The notes: generated by a model from the letters alone, not told the origin. A stretch of DNA of 64,000 nt from Hippopus hippopus (GCA_946811185.2 OX328109.1:6324001-6388000), one strand, 5' to 3'; positions 45,756-55,470 are shown, counted from the first letter of the stretch. Numbers and translations: made by a program.

Positions 45756-46133
45756 CAAGCATCCCAACACATTGTCAAGTTTATCCCAATTGTTTTTCAT
45801 TAATGGGAGGTAATAACGCTAGCCATAGCAAAAGGTTAACCTGTATGAAATCTATTTAATTATGTTGTTTATTATACTATGATAAGTTTATTCAGTGAAA
45901 CATAAGCGTTAAAAGTCTGTTTGTTAGATTGAAGTGGAGGAAAATATAATATTGAAGTGAAAGGTTTTGAGAAAAAAAACTCATCAGATGGGCGATAAGT
46001 GGACCAACAATACGTACTACTTAATGTGGGTTGTCCAAGTACCACTTTAAATCAACGCAGTCGGACTTGGCTTATCAGCTATGACCCATATTTTAATGGA
46101 AGTACGTCCTATCTAATGGTATCGTCAAAGTTT
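45756..46133. other. Spacer without recognised features
   Basis: AT-rich; no element ends or coding frame. Confidence 0.35.
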
Positions 46134-46345
46134 AGCCCTTTCGGTGCCGTAGGCGAAAGCAAGGACTTTTGCGGACGGCATGGATCAAGATCAGACTGTA
46201 CAGAACGTGCAGTCTGATCTTGGATCTATACCGTCCGCTTGTTTCATAAAGTCAACAAGAGAAATTTCTGTCTGATTTTCAATGGACTATTTTTGCAGCC
46301 TTCGATAGAGATCGAGTTTCTATATTTGGCGCCGAAAGAGTTAGT
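46134..46345 (+). mobile_element. Family F hairpin MITE, full length
   Basis: Ends TTAGCCCTTTCGGTGCCGTA and GGCGCCGAAAGAGTTAG are inverted repeats. The stem at about 46176-46240 is GCATGGATCAAGATCAGACT with GTACAG, against CGTGCAGTCTGATCTTGGAT with CTATACC. CGGACGGCATGGATC and GATCTATACCGTCCG extend it. Defines family F. Confidence 0.85.
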
Positions 46346-46503
46346 TGAGGCCACGAATCAAAGGACTGAAGTTACCGAAAAATATTTAAGTGCATGGCGT
46401 AAATGAAACTGTAACGAGCAAACAGACTTCATATCTCAGAGTCTATCTTAACTCCTTATCAGATAGCGTCTTCGGCTTCTCCGTCAGGTATTATCTGGTA
46501 TCA

Positions 46504-46727
46504 GGCTAACTCTTTGTCAGACAACAAAATTTTAGACTCGTCGAAATTCAAAGCTTTTGCGGATGACAGTTCTGGCTTTTGAAGAGCTGAAAAAAAAAAA
46601 AAAAAACGGGAAAAGGAGAAAATGCTGATAACCAGCATTTTCTCCTTTTTCCATTTTTTTTTTTTAAATAAAATCTTCTTTCTCAAAGACGTTAAAACTC
46701 GACGAGATTGTATGTTAAAGGATTAAA
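46504..46727 (-). mobile_element. Family H minus copy with A/T-run shoulders
   Basis: AACTCTTTGTCAGACAACAA start. The outer stem has been replaced by A17 on the left and T12 on the right, which still pair. Centre GATAACC. End GTATGTTAAAGGATTAA. Confidence 0.8.
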
Positions 46728-46796
46728 GTAAGGCAATGGTTATAGAGGGCAGATAATTCTGCTATAATCATCAAAGAATTTGATTCTTATAAAATT

Positions 46797-47015
46797 GCCA
46801 TGACAACAAAACTCAAAAATATTGAAAATCTTCAAAAGTCTTCTTGTCCGATACCAAAAGGCCTAGGACTACTAAATAAGGCATGCAGTTTCATCTTATG
46901 GACCTCTACCAAAATTCTTCGAATCGAATCGAATAAACCCCGCTATCACTGTCAATTACATGTATTACAAACTCATTTGGAAGTGGCGCGATACAGGGCC
47001 ATCATGGCCCTCTTT
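46797..47015 (+). mobile_element. AGCTCC element, 3' remnant
   Basis: ATTGCCATGACAACAAAACT, CCAAAAGGCCTAGGACTACT, ATGGACCTCTACCAAAATTC and AGTGGCGCGATACAGGGCCA with TCATGGCCCTCTT. Large internal deletion. Confidence 0.65.
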
Positions 47016-47450
47016 TTTCAGAACCGTGCACTACCCATGCCTTAACTTAAAACGATTTTACGGTGGAGAATGCAGTCCATTCTCATTTTTGTGAACTGAA
47101 ACATGGGACACCAACCCCTCTAAAGTCGTCTCCGCAGAGACGCTGAGTGTGACAAACGGAGAAACCTTTGCTTGGAAAAATTAAACAATTAAGCCCATTG
47201 TTATACCGGCCATTTAGAAACAAAGCAATAGCCAGGAAAGGAATAGATATTAGAAGGAATTATATGGATAGAAAGTAAGCAGAGGAGGGTGGGCGTGGTA
47301 TTGTCTATAAAAAAAGCAGTTCCTTCGTCTTTTCCTACTACTACTAGTAATGATATGTCTACTACTACCACCCCCACTACTACTTCTACTACTGCTACTA
47401 TTGCTACTAAGAAGCACCCGTTTATTGCATGGTAATAGAGCATCTACCTA
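47016..47450. other. Spacer with ACT/TAC microsatellite
   Basis: 47333-47405 is an interrupted run of TAC and TAT/TGC trinucleotides. Nothing else recognised. Confidence 0.5.
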
Positions 47451-47454
47451 CCAG

Positions 47455-47745
47455 ATGAGAAAATTCTAAACCTGAACGTACTGGAAGCATTCGAAGACAA
47501 CTTTTGTATCCCTTTATTAACCCCATACCAAAAATCCCTGGTTTTTACGACCCAGAGGAAGAAGCCTTCTGAAAACATTGTGGGAAAAGGAGAAAATGCT
47601 GGTAACCAGCATTTTCTCCTTTTCCCACAATGTTTTCTACTAGATTTAAGAAAGAAATCATCATTTGAGATACATTTATTTTGTCGCTTGCAAATGCTAT
47701 CAAATTGGTCTAGTCCAATTTTTTTGTCGTTTGGTAAAGTGTTAA
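47455..47745 (+). mobile_element. Family H complete + copy after a minus scrap
   Basis: 47455-47515 is a minus left scrap (CTGGAAGCATTCGAAGACAA). 47517-47745 is a full plus copy with TTAA at both ends and a perfect 33-base palindrome. Confidence 0.88.
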
Positions 47746-47925
47746 ACAGTCCTGAGATTTAAACAATGCCTTTGAAAACATAGTGGGAATAGGAGAAAAT
47801 GCTGGTTACTGGTTGTCATTTTCTTACAATGTTTTCTATCCTTCGAAAGACAAATTTTTATATATGACTCACATTTACATCACTGTCAGCAAATTCTGTC
47901 AAAGTAAACGAGTATAAAATCAAGT
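47742..47925 (+). mobile_element. Family H + copy, chained
   Basis: Starts at TTAA 47742-47745 shared with the preceding copy. Left arm ATAGTGGGAATAGGAGAAAA; right arm reduced to GTCATTTTCTTACAATG. Right end lost. Confidence 0.7.
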
Positions 47926-47973
47926 CGGTTGATAGAGTTGGATTTTTGCAACTGTAGGTCTACAACGACTTTG

Positions 47974-48229
47974 ATTTGTTTGCGTATTTGTATTGGAGTT
48001 TAACACCGTTTTCATAGCTTAGGTCATATCACGGTTATCTGTGCACCTAAGCATGTGTTTCCTGGCTTTCTCACATCAGTACTGACACAACTTTCTTTCG
48101 AAGTCACTGACTACTTTTTTTTTCACATGCATCGGAGGTGAGAGGCGAAAAATTCGCCGGAAAGAAAGTTTGCCTCAACCAGGTATCGAACTCACAGATA
48201 CGCTAACCACTGAGCTACCCGGGCGGGCG
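47974..48229 (-). mobile_element. SINE-B, minus, with 12-bp duplication
   Basis: TATTGGAGTTTAACACCG at its 3' side and GAGCTACCCGGGCGGG at its 5' end, with CACATGCATCGGAGGTGAGA inside. ACAACGACTTTG (47962-47973) and ACAACGATTTTG (48230-48241) differ by one base. Confidence 0.88.
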
Positions 48230-48315
48230 ACAACGATTTTGGGGACCATACAAACAGAACACTGCGGTCTTTGGTGTCTAAGCGGAACAGAATCTCTGCT
48301 AATTGAAATTTCGTG

Positions 48316-48581
48316 TTAACTCTAAAAGACGACAATATTTTAAACAGTATTGTCCAATTTCATAGCGTTTGCTCACGAAAAATTATATATGTACTTCAAA
48401 AGGTGGGGTTTGATTTTTTGAAGAGAGAAAACATTGTGGGACAAGATAAATGTGCTGGTTACCAATGTGGAACAAGAAGGAAATGCTGGAAATCGGCTTT
48501 TTTCTCTTTTTCCCAAAATGTTTTCAAAAAGCCTTTTTCTTCAGAGTCCTTAAAATGTGGGATCGTTTTGTACAGTGTTAA
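48316..48581 (-). mobile_element. Family H minus copy with enlarged centre
   Basis: TTAA 48316-48319 and 48578-48581. The hairpin centre is expanded and partly duplicated: GTGCTGGTTACCAATGTGG, then AAGGAAATGCTGGAAATCGG. The right TTAA is shared with the next copy. Confidence 0.75.
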
Positions 48582-48787
48582 CCATTTACACACGACAAAA
48601 TTGTAAACTAATTCTAATTAAGAGCATTTCAAATCAAATAATTGAATCTGCCTTTCAAAAGGTAGAAAACATTACGGAAAAGGAGGAAATGCTGTTTACC
48701 GATATTTTTTCCCTGTCCCACTATGTTTTCAAAATCTTTTTTCATCAGCGTCGTTAAAACTCGGATTTTTTTTTGGTAAAGGATTAT
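48578..48787 (-). mobile_element. Family H minus copy, chained
   Basis: TTAACCATTTACACACGACA start; arms ACATTACGGAAAAGGAGGAA against TTTTTTCCCTGTCCCACTAT. Ends TTTTGGTAAAGGATTATAA. Confidence 0.75.
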
Positions 48788-48789
48788 AA

Positions 48790-48900
48790 TTGGCTTGCAA
48801 CACGCGAAAAGGGGCATTCGGGCATCTGCGTAAAGTGTCATCTCGGATCAGCCTGCGCATTTCGCGCAGGCTAATCCGAGACGGCACTTTACGACTTCAT
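48790..48900 (+). mobile_element. Family E hairpin element, 5' part
   Basis: TTGGCTTGCAACACGCGAAA, AGGGGCATTCGGGCATCTGC and GTAAAGTGTCATCTCGGATC, then hairpin CAGCCTGCGCATTTCGCGCA with GGCTAATCCGAGACGGCAC. Compare 61915-62178; the second terminal repeat is missing. Confidence 0.75.
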
Positions 48901-49165
48901 TAGATTTTGTCCTATATTTTGTCTCGATAAAATTTCCAGGAAACATGAAGTTATCGCGATAGTTTTCTAAAATTATCATGATAGCTATCTCGTATCTCGT
49001 GGCAGAAATATGCCACCATAGGATTAAACTCAAAGTGTTATGCTTTAAATTCGTTGTCATACAAATATACAAACATAGTTTAGCCATAAGGTGTCAATAA
49101 GTTTAACAAGTTTGTTTATTTACTTTCTATACACACGTGTATTTGTAGAGATGAACTAGGCTAAT
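48901..49165. other. Spacer
   Basis: 48920-48995 has small dyads (GTTATCGCGATAG, TATCATGATAGC) but no known element. Confidence 0.35.
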
Positions 49166-49392
49166 TCACAATTTACCATTCAATCCCAAGTTTTAATGAC
49201 CCTGTGGAAAAAGGCTTTTGAAAACATTGTGGGAAAAGGAAAAAAATGCTGGTAACCAGCATTTTTTTCTTTTTTCCGCAATGTTTTCTATCCTATCAAA
49301 GAAAGAAATCTTCATTTTAGCTTAAAAATTTATTTAATTGTCATATGCATGTGCTTTCACTTTGGTCTTGTCCAAAATTTTATCGTTTTCAC
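49166..49392 (+). mobile_element. Family H + copy
   Basis: TTCACAATTTACCATTCAAT start. Arms GGAAAAAAATGCTGGT and ACCAGCATTTTTTTCTTTTT: the GGAG segment became A/T-rich on both sides. Right end ATTTTATCGTTTTCAC. Confidence 0.8.
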
Positions 49393-49394
49393 AA

Positions 49395-49605
49395 TATTTT
49401 AAACTTGCCCAATTCCAAAGCATTTGTAGACGACAAATTCCGTGTAGCTCACATGATGGGATTTTGTTTTTAGAAGAGAGAAAACATTGTGGGATAATGA
49501 GAACGCTGATAACCAGCATATTCTCCTTTTCCCCAAAATGTTTTCAAAAACATTCTTCCTAGGGGTCTATTCTTTAAGATGTAGGGTCGTTTTTTCTAAG
49601 TGTTA
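49395..49605 (-). mobile_element. Family H minus copy
   Basis: CAATTCCAAAGCATTTGTAG, arms ACATTGTGGGATAATGAGAA against TATTCTCCTTTTCCCCAAAA, AAGTGTTAAAC end. Confidence 0.75.
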
Positions 49606-49655
49606 AACTGCTAGATATAGCATACTGGTATTTGACGAAAATTCACAGTCAGTTG

Positions 49656-49846
49656 TTAAAAAAAAGCAAATAATTGAAAGCATTTGTAGACGACAAAATA
49701 AATGTTGCTTAAATGCTTGAAAACGTTGTGGGGGAAAAAGGAGAAAATGCTGTTCACGTGCATATTCTCCTTTTCCCTCAATGTTTTTAAATGCCCCTTT
49801 ACCCCTTGAGATCGTTTATACAGGAAATTGTTTGATAAAGGGTTAA
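49656..49846 (-). mobile_element. Family H minus copy, chained
   Basis: TTGAAAGCATTTGTAGACGA, arms CGTTGTGGGGGAAAAAGGAG against CTCCTTTTCCCTCAATG, and centre TTCACGTGCA. Ends in TTAA 49843-49846 shared with the next copy. Confidence 0.75.
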
Positions 49847-50075
49847 CCCTTTACCATACAATCCAGAGTTTTAACGATACTGAAAAAGAAAGCTTTAGAA
49901 AATATCGTGGGAAAAGGAGAAAATGCTGGTAACCAGCATTTTCTCCTTTTCCCACGATGTTTTCTACCCAGTCAGAGGCAAGTTTTATTATTTTAATCCC
50001 AATGAATTTGTCGTCTGTAAATCTTTTCAATTTGGACCAGTCTAAATTTTTCTTTGTCGTGTGATAAAGGGTTAA
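49843..50075 (+). mobile_element. Family H complete + copy with matched arm change
   Basis: 233 bp, TTAA at both ends. Arms ATATCGTGGGAAAAGGAG and CTCCTTTTCCCACGATGT both show C:G where the consensus has T:A (ATTGTGGG), keeping the pair. Confidence 0.92.
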
Positions 50076-50333
50076 ATGGGGTTATTTTCGTCTGTCATCA
50101 CGTTGAATAAGGCATTTGAAAAATACTCCTCCATTTTTTGTCCAACTTTTGAAGTTAGCATTATGCCTGCACAAAAGAGAAAGGAAGATCGATATTTGAT
50201 TAGTTGATTGAAAATCAGCAAACCGTCTCTATCTATGGTTAACTTATATGGGAGATTTTCTTTCAAAAGAGGTATGTTTAGGTTATTATATATTATGTTT
50301 TGGTTATGTTGAAGTCCTGAGTTTTTTGGCTTT
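50076..50333. other. Spacer without recognised features
   Basis: No repeat or coding frame recognised. Confidence 0.35.
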
Positions 50334-50335
50334 TT

Positions 50336-50369
<34 letters not shown>

Positions 50370-50420
50370 AGACAGACAGACAGACAGACAGAGGGAGAAG
50401 AAAGAAAGAAAGAAAGAAAA
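50334..50420. repeat. Compound microsatellite (GA)n (G)n (GACA)n (GAAA)n
   Basis: Purine-only strand: GAGA run, nine or more G, GACA repeats, then GAAA repeats ending AAAATG. Confidence 0.9.
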
Positions 50421-50914
50421 TGTCAGCGGTATATCGTTTTTGTACCTCGTACGTTGATCTACGAATTTTTTGTAGGCCAGTTCGAAATATTTTGCGATAA
50501 ACAGTTATTCTATGTTCATTGTTTTGTCATTTTAACACCAATAAATTTATTTTAGTTCTATACTGTTCTGTTCATATGAAATATTTTTTTGATTTTCGCC
50601 TTGCTCTTTGTCAATGTCTGTGACGATATTCTATTATCATGGATTCTTTTATCTTTGCTTTTGATCTTTTCTTTTGGATAGAAACTTTTTTATTATATTT
50701 CTAATAATAATGACAATGAAATTAATGATAATGAAATCCATAATAATAATATTCGTCATCATCATAATAATAAAATTAATAATAATAATAATTGGAAAAA
50801 TAGTATCACTAACTAACAAATACTGTAACCTTTAAAATTATTTATCAGGCGAGAATAATACCCTGTAAGGGCTCTTAAATTTAGGACACCACATTTCTTT
50901 TTCTAGAATAAAAA
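50421..50914. other. AT-rich spacer with AAT microsatellite
   Basis: 50700-50790 is an imperfect AAT/ATA trinucleotide run. No element recognised. Confidence 0.5.
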
Positions 50915-51220
50915 CCGAGCATCAGTATTTTAGTCGGTAGCGTACAGGACTTGAGAACAGGGGGTCGCTGGTTCGAATACCCAGCTCGGCCAGTTTCTTT
51001 CCGAGAACTGATGAAAGTCAATGCGACAAATTTCATTCCTCTCTCATAGCTGAACATATTTTGGACGATGGTAATGTGGGAAAGCAGCCAGTGGCTTGGA
51101 AAGATTATTGTGCGGAATACTGGTAAAAGAAATCCAGGAAAGCATGGATAGGTACACTGGCCGCCGCAATAAACTGAATTAATGTTGAGAACGGCATAAA
51201 ATACCAATCAATCAATTAAT
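50915..51220 (+). mobile_element. SINE-A, +
   Basis: TTTTAGTCGGTAGCGTACAG head and box B CTGGTTCGAATACCC. Body to AATACCAATCAATCAATTAA, then a long CAGT/CAAC repeat tail (51221-51283). Confidence 0.85.
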
Positions 51221-51283
51221 CAGTCAGTCAGTGAGTCAGTCAGTCAGTCAGTGAGTCAGTCAACCAACCAACCAACCAGCCAA
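51221..51283. repeat. CAGT/GAGT and CAAC microsatellite at SINE tail
   Basis: CAGTCAGTGAGTCAGT runs followed by CAACCAACCAACC. Likely grew from the SINE-A tail. Confidence 0.85.
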
Positions 51284-51451
51284 CCAAAAAAAAAGTATCT
51301 AAAAGTCGCTGGCAATTTAATGCAAAAATCTTACACTTGAAAAAAAAAATAATGTATTGAAAAGCAAACAAAAGTGGCAAAAAAGGGCTTAGAAGAAGTC
51401 AATATTCGTAATGTAAATATTGATCGTATTTACACGTATTTAACACGTAGG

Positions 51452-51655
51452 CTGCTAAGCGGGACTCAAGGACTTTTGCGGACAGTGTAGATCAAGATCA
51501 GACTGCACAGAACGTGCAGTCTGGTCTTGGATCTACACTGTCCGATGAGGAGATATTTCTACCCCAAAAAATAACTTTGACATAGCAACATTTGGGTTTC
51601 TTACTATCAACTTGAGGGTATCATGTAAGTTATTCAATGGGATAGGGGTTAACAC
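51452..51655 (+). mobile_element. Family F hairpin MITE
   Basis: TAGGCTGCTAAGCGGGACTC start (shared with the complement of 54930-54950). Stem GTGTAGATCAAGATCAGACT with GCACAG, against CGTGCAGTCTGGTCTTGGAT with CTACAC; outer GCGGACA against TGTCCG. Right end TAGGGGTTAA. Confidence 0.82.
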
Positions 51656-51960
51656 GCTAATATTATAAATATTTCACTTTTCAATGTGTCTAATATTTCA
51701 TTCTGTTATTTGTAAAAACCCTTTACCAGACGACAAAATTTTATACATGTCCAAATTGAAAAAAAAAAATTGCAGACGACAATTTAAATGTTATATAAAT
51801 ATTGATTGTATTTTTTAACACGCTACTATTCATAAATATTTTACTTTTCAAGGTGTCTAGCATTTCATTCTGTTATTTGTAAAAAAAAAAAACCCTTTAC
51901 CAGACGACAAAATTTTATACATGTCCAAATTGAAAGCGATTGCAGACGAAAAAATAAATG
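51648..51960. repeat. Direct duplication of about 170 bp
   Basis: 51648-51790 and 51816-51960 both read TTAACACGCTA..., TTTCATTCTGTTATTTGTAA and CCCTTTACCAGACGACAAAA. The duplicated block includes the start of an H copy; only the second is complete. Confidence 0.8.
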
Positions 51961-52105
51961 TGACTAAAAATCGAAAATTATTTGTGGAATGGTGGAAAAC
52001 ATGGTGGGGAAAGAAGAAAATGCTGATTACCAGCATTTTCTCCTATTTCCGCCATGTTTTTCCTTTGGGGTCGTTAAAAGCCGGGATTGTGTTGTAAAGG
52101 GTTAA
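51890..52105 (-). mobile_element. Family H minus copy with matched arm change
   Basis: CCCTTTACCAGACGACAAAA start, TTGTAAAGGGTTAA end. Arms AAAACATGGTGGGGAAAG and TTTCCGCCATGTTTT share T-to-G at the same position of CATTGTGGG. Confidence 0.85.
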
Positions 52106-52119
52106 AGTGTAAACTTATA

Positions 52120-52295
52120 TTTGACTATTTACCAGACGACAAAATTTTGAAACTGTCCAAATTGAAAGCACCTGCAGACGACAAGTAAGCAGTGTCTCAA
52201 ACGGTAGAGGTTTTCATTGAAACGATAGAAAACATTGTGGAAAAAAAAGGGAAAATGTTGGTTACTTTGTCTAAGTAAGATTTTACGAAAAGGAA
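52120..52295 (-). mobile_element. Family H minus copy, right arm lost
   Basis: CTATTTACCAGACGACAAAA, GAAAGCACCTGCAGACGACA and ACATTGTGGAAAAAAAAGGG, then unrelated sequence. Confidence 0.68.
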
Positions 52296-52320
52296 AAGTG
52301 TATGATCCTTTGATAACTTC

Positions 52321-52390
52321 GCACATTGTGGATTAAGATCAGCCATATCGCCGCAGGCAGCCTGATCTTTGATCTACTATGTACGATACT
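52321..52390 (+). mobile_element. Family F hairpin fragment
   Basis: ATTAAGATCAGCCATATCGC against GCAGGCAGCCTGATCTTTGA. The stem reads GATCAGSC like family G cores, intermediate between F and G. Confidence 0.5.
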
Positions 52391-52424
52391 TTTGGAGAAA
52401 TTCCAACATTAGCGTCCTTTTTAA

Positions 52425-52590
52425 CTTTTTACCATGGTTATGTGGGAAAGTATCAAATTGCTAGGGTAGAATACTTTGCGGTGTACTGGCATTTTAGAAA
52501 CCCTGGCATAGATAGGTGCACTGGTCACCGCCATATAACCGAAATGATGTTGAAAACGGCTTTAAACAAGATACAAACAAAGATACAATT
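52425..52590 (+). mobile_element. SINE-A, 3' half
   Basis: CCATGGTTATGTGGGAAAG, GGCATAGATAGGTGCACTGG and TGAAAACGGCTTTAAACAAG. No head. Confidence 0.68.
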
Positions 52591-52597
52591 TAACTTT

Positions 52598-52765
52598 CTA
52601 CCAGAAACCACAATTTTGAAAAATGAAATATTCAGATACGACAATTAAAATATCGTTCAACTTATGGAATGTGGTAAAAAGAGGGAGGGAACTATTGTGT
52701 GAAAAAAATGCTGGTTACCTGTTTTTTTATCTTTTTCTCACAATGTTTTTATTTTTCTCGCTTTG
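52598..52765 (-). mobile_element. Family H, degenerate minus copy
   Basis: AAATATTCAGATACGACAAT, TGTGTGAAAAAAATGCTGGT and TATCTTTTTCTCACAATG. Palindrome mostly unpaired. Confidence 0.55.
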
Positions 52766-52921
52766 TGTTGGTGAGGAATTAGAGGTGTATTTATTTCGTA
52801 CCCTCAGGGTATCAAAATCATTGATTGTGACTGCTACCATATATGGTATAAAAAATGTTACGTAAGTATAACGGTAACCTTTATATAACAGCATATCGGG
52901 CTTTATACAAAAATCAAAGAT

Positions 52922-53340
52922 CAATTTCGTAAACACTACTCATCTACTTCTACGTGAATATTACTCACAAATTTCGTGAACTCTACTCATCGATTTTAAG
53001 TGAACATTACTCAGCGAAACGTGAACACTTCTCACGATTTGAGTGAACAGTACTCACTATATTCATGAACAGTACTCACGGATTTCTGACTGAATATTAC
53101 TCAACGAATACGTGAGCACTTCTCACAGAACTTTGAGTGAAAAGTGCTCACTAATTTCGTGAGCAGTATTCACTGAGTTTTCAGTGAACATTACTCACCG
53201 AAAAAGTGAGTACTTCTCACAAACTTAAAGTTAACAATATTGACCGATTTTGTGAGTACTATTCATTGTTTTTTTAGGTGAATACTACTCACTGAAAATG
53301 TGAATACTTATTCACGGACTTTCCTTGAGCGATTGTTGTT
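52922..53340. repeat. Degenerate array of about 18 dyad units
   Basis: Repeated units of 21-27 bp, each with an imperfect dyad of the form GTGAACANTACTCAC: for example GTGAACATTACTCAC, GTGAGCACTTCTCAC and GTGAACAGTACTCAC. Spacers of 6-12 bp favour GATTTC or CGAAA. No unit is identical to its neighbour over its full length. Function unknown. Confidence 0.85.
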
Positions 53341-53439
53341 CATTATTTTTTATCACTGTTAACCCATTACACATGAACACTTTTTATCGTTGACGATGCA
53401 AACCCTTTTTGTGAATATTCCTTCCCTTTTTTCATTGTT

Positions 53440-53680
53440 TCTTATCCTTGTTTATTCTATCTTTTTATTCCTCTTTCTTCTTCTTGTAAGTTCTTCTTGT
53501 TCGTTCTTCTGTTCTTCTTGTTTTTTCTTCTTCCTTTTCTTTCTTGTTCTTTTTTTTCTTCTTCTTTTTCTTTCTCTTTGTTTTTCTTTTTTCTACTTCT
53601 TCATCATCTTCTTCTTTCTCTTCGTCCTCATCTTCTTCTTCTTCTTTCTTGTTCTTCTTGTTGTATTTTTTGACATCATA
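53440..53680. repeat. Polypyrimidine TTC/CTT tract
   Basis: About 240 bp almost free of purines on the plus strand, built of TTCTTC, TTTTTC and CTTGTTC. It yields long Phe- or Lys/Glu-rich open frames that are artefacts. Confidence 0.9.
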
Positions 53681-53845
53681 TAGTATTTGCTGTTTAAACC
53701 TCAATCAGTGTGATTTTTGCCTTTGTCACATTGTTTTCAAAGTCCTTGTACATTACAGGTGATATGCTTCGCCTGTGTTTGATTTGAATATTGACGTTTT
53801 GAATTTCTCTAGACGTTAAAGGAAAATTAACACATCAATAGTTTG

Positions 53846-54308
53846 TTTAGCCCCTTACCAAACAATCCGGTGTTTTAACGACCCTAAGGACGAAGGCTTC
53901 AGAAAACATTGTGGGAAAAAGAGAAAATGCTGTTAACCAGCATTTTCTCCTTTTCCCACAATCTTTTCTACCCTTTCAGAAAGCAATCGCTAAAGCTTAA
54001 GCCACATGTTATTTGTCATTTGTAAATGTTCCGGATTTTGAAAAGTCCAAAACTTTGCCTCCGAGCCCCGGTAGCGCAATTGGTACCGTACGGGTCTTTA
54101 GAACAGGGGGTCGCTGGTTCGAATCCCCAGCTCGGCAAATTTCTTTCCGAGAATTGATGCGACAGGAAAAATATTGTGCGAAGTACTGCTAAAAGAAACT
54201 CCAGGACAGCAGGGATAGGTGCAATAATTGAAATAATGTTGGAAACGGCGTTAAACACCGTACAACCAATCGATCAATAGACTAATCTTTTGTCGTTTGG
54301 TAAATGGT
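53846..54308 (+). mobile_element. Family H + copy split by SINE-A
   Basis: TTTAGCCCCTTACCAAACAA start, near-perfect arms, and right half to GAAAAGTCCAAAACTTTG. It is interrupted by SINE-A and resumes at about 54283 as CTAATCTTTTGTCGTTTGGT. Confidence 0.8.
54062..54280 (+). mobile_element. SINE-A inserted in an H copy
   Basis: CGAGCCCCGGTAGCGCAATT head, box B CTGGTTCGAATCCCC, and central deletion before GGAAAAATATTGTGCG. Tail ACAACCAATCGATCAATAG. Confidence 0.83.
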
Positions 54309-54529
54309 GTTTGACCTTTTATCGAGACGACAAAAATCATCAAAGTTGAAAGCGTATGATGAAAACAAATATGGTGCAAATGACAGAATTTGTCTTTGGT
54401 GTGATGGAAAACATTTTAAAAATAGGAAGAAAATGCTGGTTACTAGCATTTTCTCCCTTTTCCACAATGTTTTCAAAAGCATTCTTTATTATGGTCGTTA
54501 AAACATGGGACTGTTTGGTAAAGAATTAA
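54309..54529 (-). mobile_element. Family H minus copy, chained
   Basis: GACCTTTTATCGAGACGACA start, arms ACATTTTAAAAATAGGAAGA against TTTTCTCCCTTTTCCACAAT, and TTAA 54526-54529 shared with the next copy. Confidence 0.78.
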
Positions 54530-54746
54530 CACTTTACCAAATAATCTGATGTTTAACGATTCTGCGGAAGAGAAGCTTTTTAAAACATTGTGGGGAAAGG
54601 AGAAATGCGGGTAACTAGTATTTTCTCCTTTTGTCAGAATGCTCTCTATTTTTTAAAACCCAAAGTTTGAGTTACACAAGATTTGTCGTCTGTAAATGCT
54701 TTCAATTAGGACAGGTCTAGAATTTTGATATACGGCATAGACTTAA
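54526..54746 (+). mobile_element. Family H + copy, chained
   Basis: TTAACACTTTACCAAATAAT start; arms shortened (GGAGAAATGCGGGTAACTAG). Right TTAA 54743-54746 also starts the following F element. Confidence 0.78.
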
Positions 54747-54956
54747 CCCCGCCTTTAACCCCAAAGTTGCTAAGTATGTGAAATGAAACTTTCAAGCCGG
54801 TAATAAGAGACCAAAATTTGTTATTTTTCTGGGAAAAAATATTCCCTTATCGAACAGTGTAGATCTAAGATCAGACTGCACGTTTTGTGCAGTCTGATCT
54901 TGATCTTCGCTGTTCGCAAAAGGTCCTTGAGTAGCGCTTAGCAGCCTAAGAGTTAA
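54743..54956 (-). mobile_element. Family F hairpin MITE chained to H
   Basis: From shared TTAA 54743-54746 to TTAA 54953-54956. Stem GTGTAGATCTAAGATCAGAC with TGCAC, against GTGCAGTCTGATCTTGATCT. The right end CTTAGCAGCCTAAGAGTTAA is the complement of the start at 51452. Confidence 0.85.
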
Positions 54957-55359
54957 CCTTCTTTCAGTTGTAACACGGCGATAGCAAACTCATTCATGAT
55001 CTCTCTGGGTTTCACTTAAAATAAGCTGGTCGCTGCCGTGACTTTTTCAAAGACATTGTCACGTGACCTGTGCTGCCTGCGGAGATCGAACCCCTACTTT
55101 CGGATTATAGATTTCCAAATTCATTAAGTACTGAGCCATTGTGACCAATAGATAAAGACAAGGTAGTAAAAGAAAACTCTTAAAGGCAGTATTTTTTAAT
55201 TTTCCTTCATAATGTTATAAATAAAAACAATGATTTCAAATAATCTACACAAAATTATAAAAGAAACTGAAAACAAAAAGATAGAAAAAATTTTTATATA
55301 AAAAAAAAAAGTTTATAGATTTTATTAAACCAATACTTTAAGGAAAATTATTCCAGATT
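54957..55359. other. Spacer without recognised features
   Basis: 55080-55140 reads GGAGATCGAACCCCTACTTT and GTACTGAGCCATTGTGACC, a possible minus-strand tRNA-like SINE head, but no body follows. Otherwise AT-rich. Confidence 0.35.
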
Positions 55360-55470
55360 TTGAACTGATTGGCTACCAGAATTTTCTGTTTTTCCTCCAC
55401 TGTATTTTAAATTTTTCTTTTCTCAACCGGTCGTTGAAACTCGGGTTTTCTTCCTAAAAGCTGAAAAGCA
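55360..55470 (-). mobile_element. Family H right-half fragment
   Basis: ATTGGCTACCAGAATTTTCT, TTCCTCCACTGTATTTT and CGGTCGTTGAAACTCGGG. Confidence 0.5.

Noticed and set aside
52922..53340. CRISPR array
   Set aside because: Eukaryotic context, variable repeats, spacers of only 6-12 bp and no cas genes.
53390..53762. Long Phe-rich and Lys/Glu-rich open frames
   Set aside because: They follow from a polypyrimidine TTC/CTT tract and have no start context, splice sites or domain.
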